The notes under the pieces are model-generated. The model worked only from the letters and a program-made list of their open reading frames with translations, was not told where the DNA came from and made no database searches. From contig NW_024468519.1 in assembly GCF_001632365.1 (NCBI RefSeq), forward strand, positions 568,831-632,830: a stretch of 64,000 bases of DNA, written 5' to 3'. Source of the DNA: Laetiporus sulphureus 93-53 (taxonomy: Eukaryota > Basidiomycota > Agaricomycetes > Polyporales > Laetiporaceae). The position numbers and the translations under genes were made by a program. Positions 42,481-53,573 of the stretch are shown piece by piece. Position 1 is the stretch's first letter; each line of letters starts with the position of its first letter.

Positions 42481-45455
42481 GCGGGCTCTGACCACTGCCC
42501 GTCTGAATGCAGAGAGTAAGGTTCAGATGGGTGCTTCCGGAAGTAGCATAGATATTGGAGATTGCTGAAAAGATCATCTGTCAAACAGAACAGCCATATC
42601 AGATATGATACGTCTGATTCTGTCAACTGGAGTACGGTTGCCCAGGGGGATCAGAATTTATTTCCCACACCTCCTGGCACGTCTCAAGTCGCGAGTTGCG
42701 AGTCGCAAATCTTTCGCCGGCTCAGTGGGACCCGAGAGGCGCCAGTCAACCGAGTGATCGGCAACGGCCAACTTCCTCTACAATAGTCAGTTGTTTTTCC
42801 TTGTGGTAACAACGCTGCGTGGAAGATCCTGGTGACGGCGGTGGAAATTTCGAGGACCCACGCGATGTTGTCATATGCCTCGAAGTACTTGGAGCATCCT
42901 TGAACGCCTTCTATTACTGAACGCCGCCAAATAACTCTGACTCAAAGTGCGCTCTTCGCAATCAGCCTGCGCAATACGTCTCCCGTACACTAAGAGCCGC
43001 GACTCTCACGATCTGCCTACACATTGCATAATACGGCAGATGTGGTGACACTACAGCAACGCACGCCCACCGGAAGCCCTGCGAATCGCGGGTGTAGTCA
43101 CACAATCACGGATATCGCACAATTGAAAGCTCTTGTGGATGTCGCGAATCCATCCCCAGTCAGCCGCGAGCTTGTGCTAGAATACATCGCTGGAAGGGAC
43201 GCCTTTGATGTCCCCGCGCGCAATTCCAGTGGTCGGCGGCTCGTGCTCACAGAGCGCACCAACGGCGGTCATGAAGCCGCCGACAGTCGTACGATCGCGG
43301 TCGAGGACTTCCTATCAATGTCGCCATCAGGAATCTTGAGGACAAGGTGGCTGCCCCCGGTATGACTAACTCTCCGCGGATGGCCAGAAGGGTATATCTT
43401 TAATCTCCGGCTTTGAACATTATATGCAACGGCACTGATGACATTGAATTGACAGGGGGACATGTATCGAACTTTGTAGGAACAATAGGGACGGGCTGTG
43501 TATTGACGGCAGCCGCTGTCCGAATGATCATTCTCTTATCGTAACGATGCCGTGCAGCGGATCACTGGTGAGACACACCACAGGGATGCCATCGTCTACG
43601 TGTCAATGAAATATATCAATCACGACTCCTCACAGGTCGTCGCGAAGGTTAGAGTTCACCAAGACGGCGCAGGCCCTTTCAGTGCTCCCGCGATGCGATG
43701 CTATCGGTCCCTTATTTGCTGCGGACTGGAACCTGCCAGTGGACATGATGATGGGTCGAACAGCGATAATGAGCCAGTGGACAGGGCATTGCGCGAGGTT
43801 GAGTCGAAGATGGCGAGGCATGATGGTCCTGCTTTGAGAACCATCGTATGTTTTCATGACCGCCAGCTCCCGCTGACGAATATCATGGAACATCGAGGGA
43901 GCGATATCGGCGTACAGTGTAATTGGTCGCTCATGTGACTGACTCAGCTGTATCCTCGAGCATCTCTGTTGCGACGCAGCATGCTGGAGTCTCAGTAGTC
44001 ATACAGCCAACAGATTCCCCGCAGGATGGAGTGCAATGGTTCCCTTCGCCTCCGACTACGCCGTTGCCTGGTGAGTGATCTTTAGTTGAATATGTCTGAT
44101 GCAGGAATCATGCTGATGCCGCATTCTCAAGCCTACACAACGCCGAGCGCGAGTTCGCCTGTGACTGATTATGCTGAATCTCCATTCCAGCGAGAGCGAG
44201 AGCCGCTCGTGCACTCGAGCAACTTGTCTACTGGCGCCACGAACTATGGTAGCCATTTTTCTCTCTGCATGCGCAGGTAGGCTAACAAAATGACAGGCAC
44301 TACATTGCAGCAGCAAGCGGTGGGCGAATATGTGTCCGAATTCCTCGATGGATCGTGTCAGTGTGTGTCCTTGCCCTTCAAATGCTTGTATCAGTTGTCG
44401 TCGAATACGGCTTCGAGAAGACCGTGGCATTCTTACTTGTATTCAGCGCCTCCGCGTGGGTCCTCTACAACTGTACTTTACAGGATCGTTGTTTGTTTAG
44501 TCGTACTTCAGATCTTGAGTATCGACTTCTTGACGTCTACACTAGGGATAGCAAAGATCGTGTGCGCGTGTTGTACGAAATCGTGGTGATTGGTTGAATG
44601 AACTGTGTAATGTTCGCTGTGGTGTTTAGATTTCATAGCTCTCGACACTTCGCGGAGTCGTAAACCTGGCCGTCGGGAGTTGTCGCTCGTTTTTGCTTCC
44701 GCAAACTTGATCAGGCTGGAGGCTGTATAAAGGCCTGTGACTAACATGATTCATGAAGCTTTGACGCTTGAAGATTTGAAGCCAAGGGCGGTGTAAAGTT
44801 GTCCTAGAATTGACCCCTTCACTTTGACCTTTGCTCGCTACAGCTGGACAGACGGGTACAATCTGACGTGACTGCACCGCCGTCGACGGTAAACTAGTCC
44901 AGGTCGTCCTATTACGCCTTCAGCTATATTCTGCCTTCGATGATGCACCGCATTACTTCCGAACCACATAAACGCATGTCTTGCATCTGATAGACGCCAA
45001 CGTCTCTGCAGTCGCTCCTGACGTCGACTAGCCTGGCATACCCGCCATACGCCCTCCTGACCCTGAAACAGCGACTCGGACGATCTGCAAGGGCACCGCA
45101 AATGGGAATTGCGAGCACAACGCAGAATCGTACGCCTATCGACAACTGCAGAGCTGCCGATTCAGCCATACGATCATTGAACCATCACAGCTCCAGCGAG
45201 TACGACCCTGCAAGGCTCCTTCCTGAGCGAGATCGGCATTGAGCTTAGCTAGGCCATCAAAAGGGCAGCGAATTTCAGTAATAGCGCCTCAGATAATGCA
45301 TTGAGGTTCAAAGGCGGAGCCTTGCTAGGCAGCGATCGCTTCGCAAACTACACTGAATTTTCTTTTAGCATGAGTAAACGGCGCATATATGCAGCCGAGA
45401 CTCACAATTTGGAGTTGAATGACATCGAGCACGCGCCAGTAAAGACAGACGAGCT
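42481..45455. other. About 3 kb right of the array without a confident gene
   Basis: Some frames look mildly coding (43,024-43,365 and 43,552-43,938 plus), and a hydrophobic stretch occurs at 44,355-44,500 (LQMLVSVVVEYGFEKTVAFLLV). None gives a recognisable family or a chain of splice sites. They may be remnants of decayed genes. Confidence 0.4.
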
Positions 45456-47124
45456 TTATGATATGCCGTCGTCATTGCCATTCACTCCATCTGTCCCTTC
45501 CACACCTTCCTTCTCCTTCTCACCAACCCACTCTTTCAATTCTTCCAAGGTATCCCGCAGCTCCTTTCCCATCGGAATCTCTTTGTCTTTCATCACAACA
45601 CCATACACACCCTCCACCAGAGCCCGCCTCAAGAACGGCACGAACACCTCCCCATAGACCGTTCCCGCTGCCCTCACCACTTCCAAATCCTTCTGTTCCT
45701 CTTCCTCACCGTCCTTTGGATGTTGTTCTGCCGCCAACAGCTTCTCTCGTGCAAACGCAAGCAACTTTGTGAGCCCGTCCGTGAGGGAGCGCTCTAGCGT
45801 CCAAAAAGGTTGTCAAGCAGTTCTACTGGAGCGAGCATACGGAGACCGTTGAGCGCTGTAAGGAATGCATTTGTGTAGGATGATAAAGGAGGATATGAGA
45901 CAAGTATGGGCGGAGGAACATTTGGTGGGCCAGACGTGATCGAATTTAATTGCGCCTTCGTGGGAAGCGGGGGAGAGGCAACTGAGGTCAGGGGTGCGAG
46001 AAACTGAGAAGGCCTGGCAGCATACGGTGTTAAGTTGGCTTTAGACCATTCGTACCGCTCTCTGTGCAGGACTTCAACCTCTCAGACCAGCCTTTGGTGG
46101 CCTCCTCAAATTCCTTTCGGCGCGAGCAGTGACGGATCAGAGAGATGCGGAAGCGTCTCTCTGAGCAGAGACAGCAAGTTCTGCAGCCGAAGCGTCGGAA
46201 ACGTCGTCAAGAGCATGCGCAATTGTGGCTGGACGTCTGGCGGCATTGAGGCGCTCGTTCCAGGAAGATGGTTGTGTACTGTGTTATGACATCGTACACG
46301 CCCTCTCGCCACAGGTCCACGTACTTCTTAGGTACCTCCGATATACCTCCATCTCGCGCTCCCTGTCACCTTAAATCGCCTTCTTCTCGATCTCAACAGT
46401 CTTGAAGAGGCTTTCAAGGTACGTGCCGCGTCCAGTGAGGAACGCGAGCGCGAGCTCAGGCTCTGTGAGCACGTCCATCTTGCGGAGGAAGCCAGCCGCG
46501 CGGAAGAGCCCGGGGAGCTTGGCCTGCTCGATGAGCATGCGCAGAAGCTGGCCGAGCATCGCCTGCACACGCGCGTCGCATTCGGCCTTGACGGACTGCA
46601 CGAGCGGGTTGGAGGGAAAGCGCTGGGAGAGGGAATTGGAGTGGTTTGCGAGGAGGACATCGGTATAGCTGTGGTTCCGAACACAGGAATCGAGCAGGAG
46701 GGGAAGGGACAGCACGTCGTAGAGCTTGTCATGGTGCTCGAGGACGAATGCGGCCTTGCGTCGCTCCTTTTGGATTTCGCGCGTGTCTTCGGCGAAAGAA
46801 CGCGCAGAGTTTTCGAGGGCTGGAAGAGACGAGATGAGAGCATCCAAGGACGAGGATAGCGATGACAGGGAGGACGTTAGCGTGGAGATCGTTGCATGAA
46901 TCGATAGAAAGGTCGGATATGACGTGTAGCAGAGCGTGGTAAGGGCGTTCGTGAGCTGTGCCGATGATGATGATAATTTCGGTCGGCTGAGCTTGCAATT
47001 CAGCGAGAGGAAGAGAGGTGAGTTCTGCGAGGTAGCTCGCTGCATCACGCGACACCAAGGTCGAGGATGAAGATGCATTAGGAGAAGACGAAGCGAGCAG
47101 TGATCTGACGAAGAGTCGAAGCAC
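45456..47124 (-). pseudogene. COG8: COG complex subunit 8 (COG8) pseudogene
   Basis: COG8 belongs to the conserved oligomeric Golgi tethering complex. Most of the protein can be read, but only by changing frame. The order is SYLAELTSLPLAELQAQP (near 47,020), a frameshift near 46,980, then QLTNALTTLCYTSYPTF, ENSARSFAEDTREIQ, LLDSCVRNHSYTD and EPELALAFLTGRGTYLESLF. TAA follows at 46373-46371, then EVYRRYL, a frameshift, KYVDLWREGVYDVITQYTTIF, another frameshift, RETLPHLSDPSLL, an internal deletion, and EFEEATKGW. Two more one-base losses precede LTALNGLRMLAPVELLDNL and the C-terminus ending at 45456. No ATG opens the frame, so the 5' end may also be lost. Because COG8 is conserved, an intact copy is expected elsewhere. 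Confidence 0.82.
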
Positions 47125-47665
47125 CGCGCGCGGTCAATATGCTCTGCTATATTTTCGAGCAGAGACCGGCTATTTTGTCCGCAAGTCTTGAATACTCAGT
47201 TGAGCTCGAGCTGGCAGACTTGAGTTCGGTCGTTCTTAGAGGTCTTCATGTTCATGAAAGTTTGAGAGACGAGCGTGTATCGGGAGACGCGGCGCGGCTA
47301 ACTTCTGCCCCGCCAGCCAGCCTGATAGTACCGAGACGCTTTGTGCAGGAAATGCTAACTGCCTCAAGCTTGTAGATTTGTTCAGCAGGCAGCCAACAAC
47401 CTTGAAGCTAGTAGACCGGCCCCCAGTCAGCTGACCGCGTTTTCAGGGGAATGAGCGCGCCACATTGGGTCGCGTCTCCAACAGCCATCAGCAATGCATC
47501 AACTCGACTTGGAAAGACTCCTCATTTATTCGTTCATTGTGTGCCGCTGAAGCCGTGCTGGCGCGGCAGTGCTCTACTTCCGGCACTCGTCACGCAAGGT
47601 GGTTAAACTCTTTCTCTGCTCAGTGTTGCTCACAAATTTGCAGTGACCACTGTAGTCCACAGATA
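47125..47665. repeat. Wax synthase upstream region, duplicated at 30.3 kb
   Basis: The part from about 47,414 (CAGTCAGCTGACCGCGTTTTCAGG) matches 30,311 onward, including GCCACATTGGGTCGC and GTGCTGGCGCG. The copied segment therefore included 5' flank, consistent with a genomic duplication. The rest (47,125-47,413) holds nothing I recognise. Confidence 0.6.
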
Positions 47666-49126
47666 ATGCTCACTCTGTCGGGGCTTTCGACCTTGTATGA
47701 TGTGTACGTCGCAATGGCTTCACTGTACCATGAGATGCATTGACCACTAAAAATTGTCGATGTAGATTACTCAGGGGAGTGTACCGTACCTACAGAGAAC
47801 TTGTAACACCATACGAGCATCGCGATGTGCTAACTTGGAAAACCGCGCCCATTGCCTTATTTTTCTTTGTCCCTTCGCTTGCTCTCGCCTTTTATGCACG
47901 CAGACACGATACCCGCATGATCTGCCTGCTCATTCTACCGCTCTCGCTCATGTGCACCGTCATTTGCACCTACAGATTCAAGATCGAGGACTCACGCTTC
48001 CTCGCCCTGGAGTTCTTCCGCAGTGCGTGTTCATCTCGTTCTTAATAAACGTGCATCCATAGTGAAAGAAAATGCAGCCCTCATAGCGTACTACATCATC
48101 GCGAAGTCGCTCTACTTCGCATTCGCGCCTAAGCAGAGATGGCTCAAGGTCGAGGAGAAGCAGCTACGGAGGGTTCACGAACCTCCTCTAAGGGCAGATA
48201 AGCAGGCCTACACAAATCGTCAGCTCCTCCCAACATGGCTGTGCGACGCGCTCGAGCTCTTCCTGTCCGTGCGCGGAATCGGATGGGACTTCGGACGCGG
48301 CGTGTACGTGCCGCCGAGCACCCGTTCGTCCGCACGCGGCGCGTTCCTCATCCAAACAGCGCTCTCCTTCCTGAAGCATTTCCTCATCTTCGACCTGTGC
48401 GACGCACTTCTCAAGCTCGTCCCCGGCGTTGGAACCCCCGAAGGCGGTACGATCTTCCTCCAGCATCTGCCGCCCGCGCAGCGCTACGCTGTCTCCACCG
48501 CGATCCAGCTCCTCGCTGGGACGCTGATCATCTGCAGCTTGGAGAGCGGGAACGACCTCATCTCGTTGTTCGCTGTTGGACTATTCGAGTCTGAGCCTGC
48601 GGCGTGGCCGCCGCTGTATGACAGCCCGTGGTGGGCGACGTCGCTCCGGGACCTCTGGGGAAGACGCTGGCACCAGCTGCTGCGTCACACCTTTCTCATC
48701 ATCGGTGGGTACCCTGGGGGCTGGCTCTTCGGCCGGCCGGGCGCCGTGCTGGGCACGTTCCTCGCGAGCGGGGTGTACCACGAGCTCAGCCTGGGGATCG
48801 CGGAGCCCCGCGTCACGCTGTTCTTCGTATTGAATGGGGTCGGTATTTTGCTTGAGGAGGTCTGGGAGAGATGGACCGGGCGGAAGATGGGCGGTTTTGT
48901 GGGTTGGTTATGGACGGCATTTTGGGTAATAGGTGTCGGACAGATGTGCGGTGCGTCTCGAGTTCTTTTTTTTTCGTCGGGAGGCTTTTCTGATATGATG
49001 CTGGTAGTGGATGCGTGGGCGAGAAGCGGGTTGGCTGGAGCGATCATTGTGCCGCCGCAGCTCAGTCTCGTGAGGCGCATGCTGTTCCCTGCCATTCAGA
49101 GCTACACCCTCTCTGCATTGCCATAA
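47666..49126 (+). CDS. Wax synthase-like MBOAT acyltransferase (copy 1, apparently intact)
   Basis: Membrane acyltransferase of the fungal wax-synthase family, which esterifies alcohols (fatty alcohols or terpenoid/sterol hydroxyls) with acyl-CoA in the ER. Proposed exons: 47666-47694 (MLTLSGLST), 47775-48022, 48078-48953 and 49010-49126; all junctions keep phase. Hydrophobic helices include APIALFFFVPSLALAF and AALIAYYIIAKSLYFAF. The family signature SLRDLWGRRWHQLLRHTFL (near 48,640) is followed by LASGVYHELSLG with the likely catalytic His, and the C-terminus VDAWARSGLAG. The start exon is the weakest point: the main exon itself has no early ATG. It is the probable parent of the fragment at 30.3-31.1 kb and ends 260 bp from the tail of copy 2. 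Confidence 0.83.
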
Positions 49127-49386
49127 GTGGCTTCTTGCAATGTCGCATCAGGCATACTGTCAAGCACAATGATCATAGGTTTGATTCTTAAAGAGACGTC
49201 ATTACGATCATTACGACGCTAGTATATGCAGCATAACATGAGAAATATTGTCTAGATAGTACCGTTGAGTAGCGCTACATAACGATAGAAACAATATTAG
49301 TTCAAGCTGGGGTCACCTTGGTATCGGGTGCAATAACTGGCTAGTATGATGCAGAGATAGATATTTAGTGAAAATACGATCCATGT

Positions 49387-50855
49387 CTATGCCAATATAG
49401 GCTTCAGCAGTGGGAACACCACCTGCCTGGTGATGCTGAGGTGTTGTGGTACGATAAAGCCCCCCATGAGTCCTCGCATGCACCATGAATTAGCTGGATG
49501 ACACCATCCTCAGTAAACGAACACTCTGATGATCAGCCAAAACACATACTGCATATCTGGCCCAAGCCAAAAATGAAGAACGCCATCCACAGCCAGCCGA
49601 CCACGCCATCGACCCGCTTGCCCGTACGTCTTGTATACATCGTCTCGATCAACGTCCCCACTGCTTGGAGGAGGAACCAAAAAGTGACACGCCCATCGAC
49701 CATGCGCATCCCAATCTCATGGTACAAACCGGACGCGAGGAACGTGCCGAACACCATGCCCACGCCGCCGGCAAGCCACCGCCCGGCGTACCCGCCAAAC
49801 ACGAAGAACACATACCTGAGCGCCTGGTGCCAGCGGTGCCCCCACAGCTCATGCAGGGACGTCGAGCACCAGGGGGCGTGCGAAATCGGCGGCCACGCGG
49901 CGGGAGACTGGCTGAACAGCGCGACGAAGATGAGCGTAAGCAGCTCGTTCACGGCGTCCATGCCGCACATGAGCAGCGTCCCGCAGACAATGTGGATGCC
50001 AGTGGAGACGACGTAGCGGAGGGGGATTGGGAGGGAGGTGTAGAACATCGACCCGCCCGACGGAGAGCCGACGCCCGGGGTGAGCTTGAGGAGCGAGTTG
50101 CAGATGTCGACGATGAGATAGTGCCAGAGGAGGCTGCTCGCGGTGGCTTTGAGGAAGGGGCCGCGCTCCTGTGGGCGGGGATCTGGGGGGACGTAAAGAC
50201 CTACTCCGAAGTCCCAGCCGATTCCGCGCATTGTGAAGGCTACCTCGAAGGCATCTCGGATTCCTTGCGGTATTAGAGAATAGCTTCCATCCTCGCTCGT
50301 AGGCGTACTCGAAGGCGGCTTGGATGACTCAAACACCTCTGGCAGCCTCTCCTCTCCGACCTTAAACCTGCCATCTTTCACGAAGCCGAAGTCTAGGGCC
50401 TTCGCTATGATGACCAAGGCCATATATGCTATAAATCACCTGGAGTCAGCAGGGAAAATACAGCATACAGGGCAACCCATCACAGCACTCACTCCGACCC
50501 CAGTCGCCGGTGGTGTAATATGGATCAGGCACCTTGTATCGGTAAGTGCAATAGATAGTTGTTGAGATGACGATTGGCAGGAGGAACAGGCGGATGGTGT
50601 AGGTATGCGCTCTACGAACGAGATAAGCCATCCAGAGGAAGGGTACGAAGTACACCAGGGAATGAGGTATCAGCCTCCATGTTAGCGGTATGCGGTCCTC
50701 GTCCAACGGTACGAAAACACGAAACGCCTGTTGCGCTGATATATGTAACCTAGAATTCGAGACATGGATATGAGCTCAGTGCACGTCGTCCCGCTTATAT
50801 ATCTGCGGCCAGCGACTCACTCGGAGGAGGGGTATGACCACAGCATAGCGTTCAT
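49387..50855 (-). CDS. Wax synthase-like MBOAT acyltransferase (copy 2)
   Basis: Second family member, tail-to-tail with copy 1. Exon 1 (50855-50821, MNAMLWSYPSSE) joins through a GTGAGT...CTAG intron to the exon starting at 50749 (LHISAQQAFRVFVPLDEDR), then IPLTWRLIPHSLVYFVPFLW, an intron after DWGR, and MALVIIAKALDFGF. The core has GIGWDFGVGLYVPPDPR, SLHELWGHRWHQALRYVFFV and LASGLYHEIGMR with the His. The last intron (GTATGT...CTGAG, about 41 nt) leads to NSWCMRGLMGGFIVP and TAG 49389-49387. Phase is kept throughout. Copies 1 and 2 are clearly diverged, so they are an old pair. The substrate is unknown; fungal relatives include acetyltransferases of terpenoid pathways, but no terpene gene is nearby. 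Confidence 0.85.
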
Positions 50856-51300
50856 AGCTATTGCTCGAGAGCGGTGCGGGTGCACAAATCAACGAATAGT
50901 CTGTAGCAAGTGATTCGTCGGCCCTTTGTAACCCATCGGTTGGCGGTATCCGCTGAGCGGGTCTTGGGACCCACAGCGCTGCAAGAGGTTCTAGGCGATG
51001 GATGGAGCGCCAACAGTGACATCGGACGCCTGGCCCCGACGATGTCAGCAAACAAGGCTAAGCGAGCCAGTCAGGAGTAGACAGTGATACAGTCAGTGGT
51101 CATTACGAAGAGTGTCGTGGCAATCGCACAAACGATGGAGGTCGCCGGCGTCTAGGAGCACAGACAATGGGCGCCTCTTCTCATACAGACGTGTCGTTCC
51201 GTGCGGCCACGTCTCTGGATTTTAACAAGCCGAGCGACTTGCAGAACGCTTCAGGGGGGTCTTGAACAACTGTTCGTGCTCACAGGGAAGAGAGTAAGCA

Positions 51301-53211
51301 ATGGTGCGTCTCACCCAGATCCGTGCAGGTTGAAGTCTCACAAGCGGAATACAGGTTGTTCTTGCTGCTTCGATATGCACGAAAGGAGGGAAGCGTACGT
51401 GTACGCGCACCATTTCCATCCTCTAGCTAACTGATGCTGCAGCCGTCATTTCGCGGCAATTCCGCGACATGACGCGAGAGCGCATTGACTCGCTCCTCGC
51501 CTCCTTCCCCAAGCTCATCCCTACCGGCACCCAACACACATCTGTCGAGACCGAGGACGCTCGCTATGTCTACCAGCCGCTCGAGGACCTCTACATCCTC
51601 CTCATCACCAACAAGGCGTCCAATATCCTCCAGGACATCGACACGCTTCACCTATTCGCTCGCGTCGTCTCGGACATGTGCCGCAGCGCCGAGCAGCGCG
51701 AGATCCTCAAGAACGCGTTCGAGCTCCTCGGGGCGTTCGACGAGATCGTCAGCCTCGGCTACCGCGAGCAGGTCAACCTCGTCCAGGTGCGCAACATTCT
51801 CGAGATGGAGAGTCACGAGGAGAGAATCCAGGATATCATCGCGCGGGTGAGTCGCACCAGCCTTGTTCGTCCGTCTCGCCTACACACACGTACCATGGAC
51901 ACAGAACAAAGAAGCAGAGGCGAAGGAGGAGCTCAAGCGGCGCGCGAAGCAGCTCGAGATGCAGCGCCGGGAACAACAACGACGCGCTGCGTCCGCTGGT
52001 CCTGGAGCGGGGAGCTACCTCGGTGGAGGCATCACGGGCTACGCACCGGTACCACAACGCTACGACACGGCGCCCGTTACAAGTGCCCGCACGTCCTCTC
52101 CAGCGCCATCGTCCCTCCGCGCGCCTGCGTTCAAGGGCAGCGGCATGAAGCTCGGGGGCAAGAAGACGCGACAGGCGGAGCTACTCGACGCTCTCGGGAC
52201 AGAAGCTTTACTCTCAGAGGATATGTCAACGCCCAGCACGCCGAACGTTGCAAGCACGCCAGAGCTTCAGGCGCCGCCGAAGGATGAACGAGGTAGTCTG
52301 CCTGTCGTCACACCAGAAAGGTGCGGACCTCCATGCCTTAATATGACGCCTCCAGTATTGAGCATCCCGTAGCGTTCACGTCGTCGTGCGGGAGACAATC
52401 AACGCCGAGATGTCGCGCGACGGCGGGCTGAACGACCTCGAGCTAAAGGGCGACATGAACTTGCATATCAGCGATCCCGCCCTCGCACGCGTGCGGCTCG
52501 CGCTCGCTCCTCCGTCCACAAACTTTGGCCCCGAACTACAGTTCAAGCAACATCCGAACGTCGCCAAGTTTGTCGCGAATCGCGAGCGTGTCGTCGCACT
52601 CAAGGATCCCGCGCGAAGTTTCCCCGTCGGCCAGCCCCTCTCGGTGCTCAAGTGGCGGTATAAGGGGAAGGACGAGACATATGTCCCGCTGTCCAGTGAG
52701 TATCTGAAGTTCTGTGTAGGAGGAGGCGCGCTGATAATAAACGTGTGCGCAAGTCAACTGCTGGCCGACGCCTTCGAATGATGGGACGTGCGAGGTAAAT
52801 ATCGAGTATGAGCTCGAGAACGAAGGCCTTGCACTGCACGACGTGGTCATCTCCATTCCGTTACCGTGCGTGTTCGCCCACCTGTTCCTGCTTCCTCGCC
52901 GCTGACGCTTGCGCAGAGACGGCTCATACCCTACCGTATCCTCGCACACAGGTGACTGGGCACTCAACCCGTCGAGCCACTCGCTCGATTGGTCGATCCC
53001 GCTCGTGAACGCGGAGGAGCGCTCAGGCTCGCTCGAGTTCACGATCAACGGCGACGATCCGGGCGCGTTCTTCCCTGTACGTGTCGCATTCGTGAGCGAG
53101 GGCAGCATCGCAGGCGTGCGCGTCGCGGGCGTCACACGAGCGGAAGGCGGTGAGGAGGTCGTGTTCTCGGAGGATGCGACGGTGCATGTCGAAAACTATT
53201 CCGTTGTTTGA
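51301..53211 (+). CDS. RET2: Coatomer (COPI) subunit delta
   Basis: Delta-COP of the COPI coat for Golgi-to-ER retrograde traffic. The start codon at 51301-51303 is followed at once by an intron (GTGCGT...ACAG, to 51354). The next exon gives VVLAASICTKGGK and, across another intron, AVISRQFRDMTRERIDSLLASF, the longin-like N-terminus of delta-COP. Then come DLYILLITNKASNILQDIDT, LGAFDEIVSLGYREQVNL, a charged coiled-coil (EAEAKEELKRRAKQLEMQRR), an Ala/Ser/Pro linker, and a C-terminal mu-homology domain from INAEMSRDGGLNDLELKGDM (near 52,400) to ATVHVENYSVV at TGA 53209-53211. The introns near 52,320, 52,695 and 52,868 keep phase. Length and domain order are as expected. Confidence 0.92.
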
Positions 53212-53573
53212 GTACTATCATCACAGATTTTCGTGGTGTTTATGTACTTGACGAGGACGGAAGCAGTGATATCTTCCCGTCAGGCTCATCGTTTTCTCAA
53301 CTCGGTCAATTGATGAGGGTCCATCTTACGTTTGCGCCTGTATCAATATTGCTGCGGTTCTTCCTGGAATGGGTGCTGCTGTCGCAACGTTGACAAATTG
53401 ATTGCCGACTGCACCCAGAAATCGCAATGAAATGATCAATTGTATACAGTAAAAGGTGCTCGGCAAACGTGAAGCATTTTTGACGATGTTCCAAAAACAG
53501 AGATTCGACTTCCTACATTGTACAACAGCAGCCAACATGTCCAGTGTCTAGTAACAGCAAATTCTTCGCGCGC

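Noticed and set aside
42380..43938. Possible gene in frames 43,024-43,365 and 43,552-43,938
   Set aside because: Moderate length, but no domain, no clear splice sites to join the pieces, and the left part is repeat-unit spacer.
44290..44600. Hydrophobic segment as a membrane-protein exon
   Set aside because: Isolated; no neighbouring exons with matching phase were found.
49665..50276. 203-codon plus-strand frame
   Set aside because: Antisense to wax synthase copy 2; charged, repetitive translation without motif.
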